From contig CALXRU010000016.1 in NCBI GenBank assembly GCA_944390935.1, forward strand, positions 1 to 42,134: DNA of 42,134 bases, given 5' to 3'. Position 1 is the first letter of the stretch. Each line of letters starts with the position of its first letter. This stretch comes from Acidaminococcaceae bacterium (GTDB taxonomy: Bacteria; Bacillota; Negativicutes; Acidaminococcales; Acidaminococcaceae). This document shows positions 32,789 to 40,392 of this stretch, one piece after another. The notes beneath the pieces are model-generated. The model had not been told where the DNA came from, did no database searches, and saw only the letters and a list, made by a program, of their open reading frames with translations. The translations under genes and the position numbers were made by a program.

Positions 32789-33114
32789 TGGTTAAAGTAG
32801 ATATTTACCGTGATAAAAACGGAAATATTATTTCCTACCGGGTAGCCGGGCACGCCGGATGCGAAGATGAGGACGGTTACGACCTTGTCTGCAATTCGGT
32901 TTCCGTACTTACGCAGGCCCCGCTTATCGGCATGGAGCGTTACTTGAAACTTAAGCCGCATTACACAGTTGACGAAGAAAGCGGCATCTTTACATTAAAG
33001 CTTGACGAAGCGGACGCGAATACGCAGGCGATACTTGAAACAATGTATCTTGCCCTTTTAAGCGTAGAGCGGCAGTTTCCGCAGTTCGTCAGGGTAAAAG
33101 CCATCAGGAGGTGA
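32788..33114 (+). CDS. prp: Ribosomal-processing cysteine protease Prp
   Basis: 108-residue cysteine protease that cuts the N-terminal extension from ribosomal protein L27 in Firmicutes and relatives. The catalytic pair is His22 (VAGHAG) and Cys35 (DLVCNSVSVL). It sits between rplU and rpmA as in other species with the extension. The start overlaps the rplU stop by one base; rpmA starts 6 nt after its stop. Confidence 0.94.
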   Translation: MVKVDIYRDKNGNIISYRVAGHAGCEDEDGYDLVCNSVSVLTQAPLIGMERYLKLKPHYTVDEESGIFTLKLDEADANTQAILETMYLALLSVERQFPQFVRVKAIRR

Positions 33115-33120
33115 ATACCG

Positions 33121-33411
33121 ATGTTTGAACTGATTCTTCAATTACATGCACATAAAAAAGGTACCGGCAGCTCCCACAACGGACGTGACTCCAACTCTCA
33201 GCGCATGGGCACCAAAGCGCATGAAAGCCAGCTCGTTACCGCAGGCAGCATCATCGTGCGTCAGCGCGGTACCCGCTTCTATCCCGGCAACAACGTAGGC
33301 ATGGGTAAAGATTACACCATCTACGCTAAAGTTGAAGGCCGCGTTAAATTTGAACGCAAAGGCCGCGACAAACGCCAGATCAGCGTATATCCGGTTGAAG
33401 AAGCAATGTAA
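33121..33411 (+). CDS. rpmA: 50S ribosomal protein L27 precursor with unusual cleavage site
   Basis: 96 residues. The mature part ([21 protein letters not shown]) is typical; its N-terminus reaches the peptidyl-transferase centre after Prp cleavage. The extension MFELILQLH places His at residue 9, where the usual LQFF-A or LQLF-A site has Phe directly before the cut. AGGAGGTG ribosome binding site lies within the end of prp. A terminator follows. Confidence 0.97.
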   Translation: MFELILQLHAHKKGTGSSHNGRDSNSQRMGTKAHESQLVTAGSIIVRQRGTRFYPGNNVGMGKDYTIYAKVEGRVKFERKGRDKRQISVYPVEEAM

Positions 33412-33420
33412 TTTGCACAT

Positions 33421-33455
33421 AACCCCAGAGCTTAACGCTTTGGGGTTTATTTTTA
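33421..33455 (+). terminator. Intrinsic terminator of the rplU-rpmA operon
   Basis: AACCCCAGAGC (33421-33431) pairs with GCTTTGGGGTT (33437-33447), 11 bp with one G-T pair, then a T-rich tail. Confidence 0.9.
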
Positions 33456-33530
33456 TGCCGATTTTAATAAAAATTTTCTATTGAAATTGTAAATTCTTTG
33501 TAATTTTTATCCGTTAAGCGCCGTTTTGCC

Positions 33531-33559
33531 TTGAATTAACCTGCCGGAAATGCTATGAT
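33531..33559 (+). promoter_or_regulatory. Promoter of the thioredoxin operon
   Basis: TTGAAT (33531-33536), 17-nt spacer, TATGAT (33554-33559), with TG at the extended -10 position. Confidence 0.7.
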
Positions 33560-33599
33560 TAAGCTACAAGCAGTAATAAATTTTTAAGGAGTGATATAA

Positions 33600-33908
33600 A
33601 TGGCAGCATTACATTTGGAAGCAGCTGATTTTAAACAGGAAGTATTGGAAGCAAAAGGCAAAGTTCTGGTTGACTTTTTTGCAACCTGGTGCGGCCCCTG
33701 CCGTATGCTCAGCCCGATTATCGACCAGCTGGCAGACGAAGTGGCGGACGTTAAGGTTTGCAAGGTAGATATTGATAAGGCAGAAGCGCTGGCGGCGGAA
33801 TACGGCGTTGAAGTTGTGCCGACCCTGATTGTTTTTGAAAACGGCGAGGTTGTTAAAAGCGCCAGCGGCGTAATGCCGAAACCCGTAATTTTGGACATGC
33901 TGAAATAA
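33600..33908 (+). CDS. trxA: Thioredoxin
   Basis: 102-residue cytoplasmic dithiol carrier. The active site is WCGPC (Cys31, Cys34), and the cis-Pro motif is VVPTLIVFENGE. AAGGAG ribosome binding site. The thioredoxin reductase gene follows after 9 nt, so the couple is one operon. Confidence 0.97.
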   Translation: MAALHLEAADFKQEVLEAKGKVLVDFFATWCGPCRMLSPIIDQLADEVADVKVCKVDIDKAEALAAEYGVEVVPTLIVFENGEVVKSASGVMPKPVILDMLK

Positions 33909-33917
33909 GGTGTTTTT

Positions 33918-34832
33918 ATGGCTGATAAAGTAACGGATATTATTATCATCGGCGGCGGCACTGCCGGTATGACGGCGGCCGTTTATGCCGGCCGTGCCGG
34001 ACGCAGCGTGAAGGTGCTGGAGCAGACTATCCACGGCGGGCAGATTATCAATACTTCGCATGTGGAGAACTTCCCCGGTTTTGATAACATTGCCGGTTTT
34101 GAATTTGCCACGGCGCTGTACGACCAGGCGGTTAAATTCGGTGCGGAATTTGTGTATGAAAAAGTTACCGGCATTGAAGTTGACGGCGATATCAAACGCG
34201 TGCTGACGGCAAACGGGCACTACGATGCCAAAGCCGTAATTATCGCAACAGGTGCGCGTCCGCGCCCGATTGGCGTTGCCGGTGAAGAAAAATTCGTCGG
34301 CAGGGGTATTTCCTTCTGCGCCACCTGCGACGGCGCTTTTTACAAAGGCAAAACAGTGGCGGTTATCGGCGGCGGCAACACGGCATTAGATGATGCGGTT
34401 GTGCTTTCGCAGCTTGCCGAAAAGGTTTACCTTATTCACCGCCGTCAGGAATTCCGTGCGGAAAAACAGCTGGTAGAAAAGGTGCATAAGCCTGATAATA
34501 TCGAGTTTATCCTCGATACCGTTGTTACCGGTATTAAGGGCGATAAGCGTCTGGAAGCGCTGGAGCTTGAGAATAAAGTTACCGGCGAAAAAACTGAACT
34601 GGCTGTGGACGGCGTATTTGTTGCCATCGGCCAGATGCCGGAAAACGATGTGTTTAAAAATGTGGTGGAAGTTGACCCTGCCGGTTATATTGTTGCCGGT
34701 GAGGATTGCCATACCAGCTGCCCCGGCATTTTTACGGCGGGCGACGGACGCACCAAAAAAGTGCGCCAGCTTACAACTGCAGCGGCGGACGGCACCATAG
34801 CGGCGCTTGCTGCCAGCGAATATATAGGATAA
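33918..34832 (+). CDS. trxB: Thioredoxin reductase
   Basis: 304-residue FAD enzyme that reduces thioredoxin with NADPH. GGGTAGMTAAVYAGRAG near the N-terminus binds FAD, CATCDGAFY gives the redox-active CATC pair, GGGNTALDDA the NADPH fold, HRRQEFRAEKQ the 2'-phosphate-binding arginines and TAGDGRTKKVRQ the second FAD contact. Full length; a terminator follows. It is cotranscribed with trxA. Confidence 0.96.
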   Translation: MADKVTDIIIIGGGTAGMTAAVYAGRAGRSVKVLEQTIHGGQIINTSHVENFPGFDNIAGFEFATALYDQAVKFGAEFVYEKVTGIEVDGDIKRVLTANGHYDAKAVIIATGARPRPIGVAGEEKFVGRGISFCATCDGAFYKGKTVAVIGGGNTALDDAVVLSQLAEKVYLIHRRQEFRAEKQLVEKVHKPDNIEFILDTVVTGIKGDKRLEALELENKVTGEKTELAVDGVFVAIGQMPENDVFKNVVEVDPAGYIVAGEDCHTSCPGIFTAGDGRTKKVRQLTTAAADGTIAALAASEYIG

Positions 34833-34837
34833 TTTAC

Positions 34838-34877
34838 AGAAACGGTTTTTGCAAAAGCAGAAGCCGTTTCTTTTTTA
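34838..34877 (+). terminator. Intrinsic terminator of trxA-trxB
   Basis: AGAAACGG (34838-34845) pairs with CCGTTTCT (34864-34871), extended loop region, then six T. Confidence 0.88.
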
Positions 34878-34894
34878 TTCTTTTAGTAAACCTA

Positions 34895-34936
34895 TTTACA
34901 AACAAAGGTTAACGATGTATAATGTGATTGTTAACC
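34895..34936 (+). promoter_or_regulatory. bioB promoter with BirA-type biotin operator
   Basis: TTTACA (34895-34900), 17-nt spacer, TATAAT (34918-34923). A perfect inverted repeat GGTTAAC (34907-34913), 16 nt, GTTAACC (34930-34936) encloses the -10 box. GTTAAC half-sites with 14-16 nt between them are the known BirA operator shape in bacteria. Binding of biotinyl-AMP-loaded BirA would block the promoter. Confidence 0.88.
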
Positions 34937-34973
34937 GAATAAAATTAAATGGTTTACCTAACGGGAGGGCATT

Positions 34974-35960
34974 ATGAACAGGATTATTGACTTGACAGAT
35001 AAAGTTTTAAACGGCGGCGAGGTGACACGCGAAGAAGCCGAACACCTGATAAACGTAAGTGCCGACGATACGATGTTGCTTCTGGCAATGGCGGATAAAA
35101 TCCGCCAGAAGTTTAACGGCAACGCCGTTGATTGCTGCGCGATTATCAACGGACGCAGCGGGCGCTGCCCGGAAAACTGCAAGTTCTGCGCGCAATCGGC
35201 GCATTACCATACGGGCGTTAAGGAATATCCGCTTTTAAGCGAGCAGGAATTTGTTGACGCTGCCAAAAAAGCAAAAGCCGCCGGTGCGGTAAGGTTTTCG
35301 ATTGTGACGAGCGGCAGAGGGCAGAGCAAGGCTGACGATTTTGAAAATATATGCAAGGCGCTGAAACGTATTAAGGAAGAAGTAGGCATTGAAGTTTGCT
35401 GTTCACTGGGCATTTTGACGGAGGAGCAGGCTTTTAAGCTGAAAGAGCTGGGCGTTACGCGCTACCATTCCAATCTGGAAACGGCGCGCAGCCACTTCCC
35501 CGATATTTGCAGCACGCATACTTACGAGGATAAAATGTTTACCATCCACAACGCGCAAAAAGCCGGGCTGCGTGTATGCAGCGGCGGTATTTTCGGGCTT
35601 GGCGAAACGCCGGAGCAGCGTGTGGAAATGGCGTTTGAATTAAAACGGCTCGGCATCGACAGCGTGCCTTTAAATCTTTTAACGCCGATACCGGGCACAC
35701 CGTTTGAAAACAACAAGCCGCTGAAACCGCTGGAAATTCTGCGCGCTTATGCCGTATTCCGTTTTGTGCTGCCAAAGGCGCTTATCCGCACGGCGGGCGG
35801 ACGCGAGGTGAACCTGCGCGATTTGCAGTGCCTGGCGCTTAACGGCGGGCTGAACGGCATTATGGTGGGCGGATATTTAACCACCGGCGGCAGAAGCCCG
35901 GAAGCCGATAAAGTAATGATTAAAGATTTGGGTCGCACAGTAACGCACCCGGTTTTGTAA
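34974..35960 (+). CDS. bioB: Biotin synthase
   Basis: 328-residue radical SAM enzyme that inserts sulfur into dethiobiotin to form biotin. The CxxxCxxC motif CPENCKFC (Cys65, Cys69, Cys72) binds the radical cluster, with YHTGVKEYPLL right after, and YHSNLETARSHF and GIFGLGET are family segments. Conserved Arg and Cys for the second cluster are in RFSIVTSG and EVCCSLG. It is alone, with no bioF, bioA or bioD nearby, so the cell may scavenge dethiobiotin or encode the rest elsewhere. GGGAGG ribosome binding site. Confidence 0.96.
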   Translation: MNRIIDLTDKVLNGGEVTREEAEHLINVSADDTMLLLAMADKIRQKFNGNAVDCCAIINGRSGRCPENCKFCAQSAHYHTGVKEYPLLSEQEFVDAAKKAKAAGAVRFSIVTSGRGQSKADDFENICKALKRIKEEVGIEVCCSLGILTEEQAFKLKELGVTRYHSNLETARSHFPDICSTHTYEDKMFTIHNAQKAGLRVCSGGIFGLGETPEQRVEMAFELKRLGIDSVPLNLLTPIPGTPFENNKPLKPLEILRAYAVFRFVLPKALIRTAGGREVNLRDLQCLALNGGLNGIMVGGYLTTGGRSPEADKVMIKDLGRTVTHPVL

Positions 35961-35982
35961 AATAAATTTTGCCTCCATTTCT

Positions 35983-36010
35983 GCGCCCCGCTGCGGGCGC
36001 TTTTTATTTT
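35983..36010 (+). terminator. Intrinsic terminator after bioB
   Basis: GCGCCC (35983-35988) pairs with GGGCGC (35995-36000), 6-nt loop, then a long T-rich tail. Confidence 0.85.
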
Positions 36011-36040
36011 TGCAATTTTGTTGCAGGCTTGTGTTATAAT
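36010..36040 (+). promoter_or_regulatory. Promoter of the rapZ-yvcK-whiA cluster
   Basis: TATAAT (36035-36040) within GTGTTATAAT; the best -35 is TTGCAA (36010-36015) at a long 19-nt spacing, so the -35 is uncertain. Confidence 0.5.
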
Positions 36041-36080
36041 ATTACTAATACAAAACACAGCAGTTTTGGCGGTGATGATT

Positions 36081-36950
36081 ATGGAAGAATCTAAATTTTT
36101 AATAATAACCGGCATGTCCGGCGCGGGCAAAACACAGGCTATCCGCACGCTGGAGGACATGAATTATTTTTGCGTCGATAACATGCCACCGGCGCTGATT
36201 ACCAAATTTGCGGAGCTGTCGCGCCAGGCATCTGCGCCGCGCAACACGGCGATTGTCGTCGATATCCGCGGCGGGCGCTTTTTTGACAAGCTGGCAGAGG
36301 TGCTGGACGAACTGCGCCTGAACGGCTATGCTTACGAGGTGCTGTTCCTCGATGCTTCGGACGCAGTGCTTATCCGCCGTTATAAGGAAACGCGCCGCCG
36401 TCACCCGCTGGGGCAGGGGCGCACTTTAAGCGAGAGCATTGCCTACGAGCGTAATAGCCTGCAAAAAATCAAGGACAGAGCAACTTATATTATTGACACG
36501 ACGGATATGCGCGCCGATGCGCTGAAAAATAAAATCCGCGAGCTGTTCTGCGTAAGCGGCAGCAGCGAACAGATGTCGGTAACGGTGCAGTCCTTCGGCT
36601 TTAAGCACGGACTGCCGCTGGACAGCGACATGGTTCTGGACGTGCGCTTTTTGCCGAACCCGTTTTATGAGGACGACCTGCGCATGCTGACCGGCAACGA
36701 TGAGGCCGTGGCGCAGTTTATCGAGCGTTATCCGCAGACGCAGCAGTTTTTATCCAAGGAAGAAGAACTTTTGGAAATGCTTTTGCCGCAGTATGTGGCG
36801 GAAGGCAAAAGCCAGCTGGTTATCAGCGTGGGCTGCACGGGCGGCCAGCACCGCAGCGTGTATGTGGCCAACCAAATTGCTGCGTTTTTGCGTAAGGAAG
36901 GCTACAAAGTTCTGTTAAGCCACCGCGATTTAAGGCTTAAAAACCGTTAA
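36081..36950 (+). CDS. rapZ: RapZ/YvcJ family nucleotide-binding protein
   Basis: 289 residues. RNase adaptor/nucleotide-binding protein; in enterobacteria it steers RNase E to small RNAs, while Firmicutes YvcJ is a P-loop protein of less clear role. Walker A is GMSGAGKT (11-18); RRRHPLGQGRTLSESI and the C-terminal VSVGCTGGQHRSVYVANQIA (here ISVGCTGGQHRS) are the hallmark segments. The frame is open from 36018, but the predicted promoter lies in that part and the ATG at 36081 has GGCGGTG upstream. First gene of the conserved rapZ-yvcK-whiA cluster. Confidence 0.95.
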   Translation: MEESKFLIITGMSGAGKTQAIRTLEDMNYFCVDNMPPALITKFAELSRQASAPRNTAIVVDIRGGRFFDKLAEVLDELRLNGYAYEVLFLDASDAVLIRRYKETRRRHPLGQGRTLSESIAYERNSLQKIKDRATYIIDTTDMRADALKNKIRELFCVSGSSEQMSVTVQSFGFKHGLPLDSDMVLDVRFLPNPFYEDDLRMLTGNDEAVAQFIERYPQTQQFLSKEEELLEMLLPQYVAEGKSQLVISVGCTGGQHRSVYVANQIAAFLRKEGYKVLLSHRDLRLKNR

Positions 36951-36962
36951 AGGAGGCAGCTT

Positions 36963-38336
36963 ATGGGCTGGATTAGCTGGCTGTGCCCGGGCATGAATTT
37001 AAAACGCTGGCTGCTTTTGTTTACAGTGGGCGTTTTATGCTGCGCGCTTGGGCTGGCACTATTTTTTAATTATCAGTTCATGGGTTATGTGGAAGAATTG
37101 ATGTTCCGCATGACTTATTTAACCACCGGCAAGTATTCCAACACGGTTTCGATGCTGGGCGGCTTTTTGTTTTTGTGTGTTGGCGGCTTTGTTATGGTTT
37201 ACGCCACGCGCCGCGTTATCCGTTCCGTTGTGGAAGCAGTGCTGCCGGACAATAATTCGTCGCTGATGGAAAAGATTTTTACGCAGCGCAAACTGGGTCG
37301 CGGGCCTGCCATTACCGTTATCGGCGGAGGTACGGGGCTTTCCACGCTTCTGCGCGGCATGAAGTATATTACAAGCAACTGCAACGCCGTTGTTACGGTT
37401 GCCGATGACGGCGGTTCGTCCGGGCGCCTACGCAAGGAAATGGGCATTATCCCGCCGGGCGATTTGCGCAACTGCCTTGTTGCGCTGGCCGACCGCGAGC
37501 CTTTGATGGAACGCATTATGCAGTTCCGTTTTAACGACGGTTCGCCGCTGGCCGGGCATAATTTCGGCAATCTTTTTATCGCCGCCATGGCGGAAGCCGA
37601 AGGCAGCATGGAAGCGGGCCTTGCGGCGACAAGCCAGATTCTGAACGTGCGCGGCAATGTTATTCCGTCCACGCTCAGCGACATCCGCTTAAAGGCGGAG
37701 ATGACGGACGGCACTTTTATTGAAGGCGAATCTGAAATACCGAAGGCGCATAAACGCATCCGCCGCGTCAGTGTTGAACCTGCGGATGTGCAGGCGACGG
37801 ACAGCGCGGTTGAAGCGATTATGAAGGCCGACGTTTTGATTTTGGGTCCGGGCAGCCTGTATACCAGCGTTATCCCCAACCTTATGGTGGATGGTATCCG
37901 CGAGGCGGTGCTGCGCAGCGACGCCGTTAAAATTTACGTCTGCAATGTTATGACGCAGCCGGGCGAAACCGACGGCTACGGTGCGTTTGAACATGTACAG
38001 GCGTTGATTACCCACGCGGGCGCGCAGTTCCTCGATTACGTCATCGTCAACGACCAGAATGTAACGGAAACGCAGCTGGCACAGTATCAGCTTAAAGGTT
38101 CTATCCCGGTTACGCCGGATATTAAAAAGATTGAACGCCTTGGCATTAAGGTTGTGCCCAAAAGCCTTATCAGCAATAAGGATTTGGTGCGCCACAACCC
38201 GCAGAAGCTGGCACAGGCGGTTATTTCGCTTATTTACAGGCTGCGGCTGTTCGGCAAAGGCTTCCGCTTTTTCGACTACTTTTTTATGCGCCAGAGTATG
38301 CGCAAGCTGAAAAATAAATCTTCGGCAGAAGGGTAA
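36963..38336 (+). CDS. yvcK: YvcK/CofD-like protein with N-terminal membrane helices
   Basis: 457 residues. Two hydrophobic helices (about 18-40 and 60-80) precede the CofD-like core. The core starts ITVIGGGTGLSTLLRGMK and has DDGGSSGRLRKEMGIIPPGD, typical of YvcK (gluconeogenesis factor), which binds UDP-sugars and supports cell-wall synthesis and growth on gluconeogenic carbon. The membrane anchor is found in some but not all members. It lies 12 nt after rapZ. Confidence 0.94.
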   Translation: MGWISWLCPGMNLKRWLLLFTVGVLCCALGLALFFNYQFMGYVEELMFRMTYLTTGKYSNTVSMLGGFLFLCVGGFVMVYATRRVIRSVVEAVLPDNNSSLMEKIFTQRKLGRGPAITVIGGGTGLSTLLRGMKYITSNCNAVVTVADDGGSSGRLRKEMGIIPPGDLRNCLVALADREPLMERIMQFRFNDGSPLAGHNFGNLFIAAMAEAEGSMEAGLAATSQILNVRGNVIPSTLSDIRLKAEMTDGTFIEGESEIPKAHKRIRRVSVEPADVQATDSAVEAIMKADVLILGPGSLYTSVIPNLMVDGIREAVLRSDAVKIYVCNVMTQPGETDGYGAFEHVQALITHAGAQFLDYVIVNDQNVTETQLAQYQLKGSIPVTPDIKKIERLGIKVVPKSLISNKDLVRHNPQKLAQAVISLIYRLRLFGKGFRFFDYFFMRQSMRKLKNKSSAEG

Positions 38337-38339
38337 GCA

Positions 38340-39287
38340 ATGTCATTTTCAAACGAAGTCAAAAATGAACTCGCAAGAATAGAATCACAGAAAAAATGCT
38401 GCGAAAAGGCAGAGCTTTTAGGGCTTTTGCGCATGAGCGGCGCGGTTATTTTGCAGGGGCGCAACATGGGCATTAATTTTTCCACGGAAAACGCCGCTTT
38501 GGCACGCCGCATGCTGCAAATGCTTAAAACCAACTACAACGTGCAGACGGAGGTGCTCGTCACCCGTTCGCGCCGTTTAAAAAAGAACAACCGCTATCAG
38601 GTGCGCGTTATACCTTCCAAAGAGGCTGGCAAGGCATTGCACGAATTGCAGCTTTTGCCTTACAGCGACGCTGCGGAACGCCACAAATTGCTGGCAAAAT
38701 CCTGCTGCCGCCGTGCGTTTCTGCGCGGCGTGTTTATGGCGGGCGGCTCGGTAAGCAAGCCTTCCAGCGATTATCACTTGGAGCTGGTGACGGAAAACGA
38801 GGAGCTTGCCAAAAGCATTGTCAAGGTGCTGCACGGCTTTTCGCTGCCCGCAAAAATTACCGACCGCAAGAATGATTTTATTGTTTATATGAAAGAAGGC
38901 AACTCCATTACGGATTTTCTGTCCGTTATCGGCGCGCACAATGCGCTGATGGAGTTTGAAAACGTGCGTATTGTTAAAGAGATGCGCAACAATGTAAACC
39001 GTGTGGTAAACTGCGAAACCGCCAATTTAAACAAGGTGGTGCAGGCGGCGGTGGAACAGCTTGAAAGCATCCGTTATCTGGAAAAAATCGGTTATTTCGG
39101 CAGGCTGCCCGTTGTGCTGCGCGAAACGGCGGAACTGCGCCTGGAACATCCGGACGCTTCGCTGGCGGAGCTGGCGCGCATTATGAGCGGCAAAATAACC
39201 AAATCCGGCCTTAACCACAGGCTGAAAAAATTACAGCAGATTGCAAAGGAAATGGGACTGGAAATAAATGAAAATCCTAAAGAGTAA
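38340..39287 (+). CDS. whiA: DNA-binding protein WhiA
   Basis: 315 residues. An N-terminal LAGLIDADG-derived pair of domains (residues about 20-190; RRAFLRGVFMAGGSVSKP) is joined to a C-terminal helix-turn-helix (PDASLAELARIMSGKITKSGLNHRLKKLQQIA). WhiA controls sporulation in Streptomyces and affects cell division and chromosome segregation in other Gram-positives. It overlaps the deacetylase gene by 20 nt. Confidence 0.95.
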   Translation: MSFSNEVKNELARIESQKKCCEKAELLGLLRMSGAVILQGRNMGINFSTENAALARRMLQMLKTNYNVQTEVLVTRSRRLKKNNRYQVRVIPSKEAGKALHELQLLPYSDAAERHKLLAKSCCRRAFLRGVFMAGGSVSKPSSDYHLELVTENEELAKSIVKVLHGFSLPAKITDRKNDFIVYMKEGNSITDFLSVIGAHNALMEFENVRIVKEMRNNVNRVVNCETANLNKVVQAAVEQLESIRYLEKIGYFGRLPVVLRETAELRLEHPDASLAELARIMSGKITKSGLNHRLKKLQQIAKEMGLEINENPKE

Positions 39288-40098
39288 ATGGCTGAAAATT
39301 GTGCTGGCGGTACTGGTTATCGCCGCTGCGGCAGCTTATAAACCGCTGTACGACGGCTATACGGAATACCGCGAAACGGCAGTGCCCGTGCTGGAATACC
39401 ATTCCGTCGGCGGCAGCAGCGACTGGCCTGCGGAGATAATTATTGATAAAGACGCGTTTGAACAGCAGCTTGCTTACCTGCAAAAAAACGGCTACCGCAT
39501 GATAAGCATGGAGCAGATGATTGCCGGTTTTAAAAATAACGAGGACTTGGGCAAGGCAGTGGTGCTGACCTTTGACGACGGCTACATGGATAATTACACT
39601 AACGTGTTCCCGCTGCTGCAAAAATACGGCGCTAACGCTTCGTTTTTTATCGTGCAGTCCAAAATCGGCAAGCCAAACTACATGGGTCACGATGAAATTA
39701 TGGATTTAATCCGCGCGGGCAACGATTTGGGTTCGCATACCATCAACCACCATATTCTGACGGATATCGACCCCAAATATTTTGCGTGGGAGCTTTCAAG
39801 TTCCAAATTCTTTTTGAAAAAAGAGTTTGATATGTACTATGTGCATTTGCTTTCCTATCCCAACGGACAGTACGACGATGAAGTCATCGCCGCTTCCCAA
39901 AAATACGGTTACAACTATGCCGTTACGGGCAAAAACGGCGCCGTTGATAAAAACTGGGTGTTGAACCATCCGATGGAAATCGGGCGCGTAATTGTTAAGG
40001 GCGACATGGACGAAAAAGCCTTTGCAGATAAGCTGGAACGCTCGTATCTTTTGGGCTATTTAAAAAGCGTAGTGTTCGGCAGCCTGTTTTTTTACTGA
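39268..40098 (+). CDS. Membrane-anchored polysaccharide deacetylase
   Basis: 276 residues, with an N-terminal signal anchor (residues about 8-25). The NodB-homology domain has LTFDDGYMDNY (Asp103, Asp104) and GSHTINHH (His157, His161), the metal triad residues, followed by LSYPNGQYDDE. It would deacetylate N-acetylglucosamine in peptidoglycan or another surface polymer. It starts inside whiA, so it is cotranscribed with the rapZ-yvcK-whiA cluster; the start is uncertain by a few codons as the ribosome binding site is weak. Confidence 0.92.
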   Translation: MKILKSKWLKIVLAVLVIAAAAAYKPLYDGYTEYRETAVPVLEYHSVGGSSDWPAEIIIDKDAFEQQLAYLQKNGYRMISMEQMIAGFKNNEDLGKAVVLTFDDGYMDNYTNVFPLLQKYGANASFFIVQSKIGKPNYMGHDEIMDLIRAGNDLGSHTINHHILTDIDPKYFAWELSSSKFFLKKEFDMYYVHLLSYPNGQYDDEVIAASQKYGYNYAVTGKNGAVDKNWVLNHPMEIGRVIVKGDMDEKAFADKLERSYLLGYLKSVVFGSLFFY

Positions 40099-40104
40099 TA
40101 AGGC

Positions 40105-40133
40105 TTGCGGATTTGCGCAAAACACGGTACAAT
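40105..40133 (+). promoter_or_regulatory. Promoter of the SCIFF precursor gene
   Basis: TTGCGG (40105-40110), 17-nt spacer, TACAAT (40128-40133). Confidence 0.6.
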
Positions 40134-40166
40134 AAAATAAATAATGATTTTTTGGAGGAATGAACG

Positions 40167-40310
40167 ATGAAAAAACACATTACTACCGTAAATAAAGCAA
40201 TGCTCAACAAAACCTTAAGAACCGGCGGCTGCGGCGAATGCCCGGCATCCTGCCAGTCTGCATGCAAAACTTCCTGCACCGTTGGCAACCAGGTTTGCGA
40301 ACACAAATAA
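40167..40310 (+). CDS. scfA: SCIFF ranthipeptide precursor (six cysteines in forty-five)
   Basis: 47-residue precursor peptide: a basic leader (MKKHITTVNKAMLNKTL) and a core with Cys22, Cys25, Cys29, Cys33, Cys37 and Cys44. The pattern and the Thr/Ser/Asn residues between the cysteines match the SCIFF family, in which a radical SAM enzyme joins Cys sulfur to the gamma carbon of acceptor residues. TGGAGG precedes the ATG. The maturase gene follows. Ranthipeptides of this type have been linked to population-level control in clostridia; the role here is unknown. Confidence 0.95.
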   Translation: MKKHITTVNKAMLNKTLRTGGCGECPASCQSACKTSCTVGNQVCEHK

Positions 40311-40340
40311 TCCTTTTGGGATAATTTAAGCAAAACTTTT

Positions 40341-40370
40341 ACAGCTCCCTGTTTTGCAGGGGGCTGTTTT
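40341..40370 (+). terminator. Terminator between precursor and maturase
   Basis: 11-bp stem (40341-40351 with 40357-40367, one G-T pair), TTTTG loop, then TTTT. The short T-run should let part of the transcripts through to the maturase, keeping precursor in excess. Confidence 0.8.
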
Positions 40371-40392
40371 ATGCTTTGAAAGGTGGAATTTG

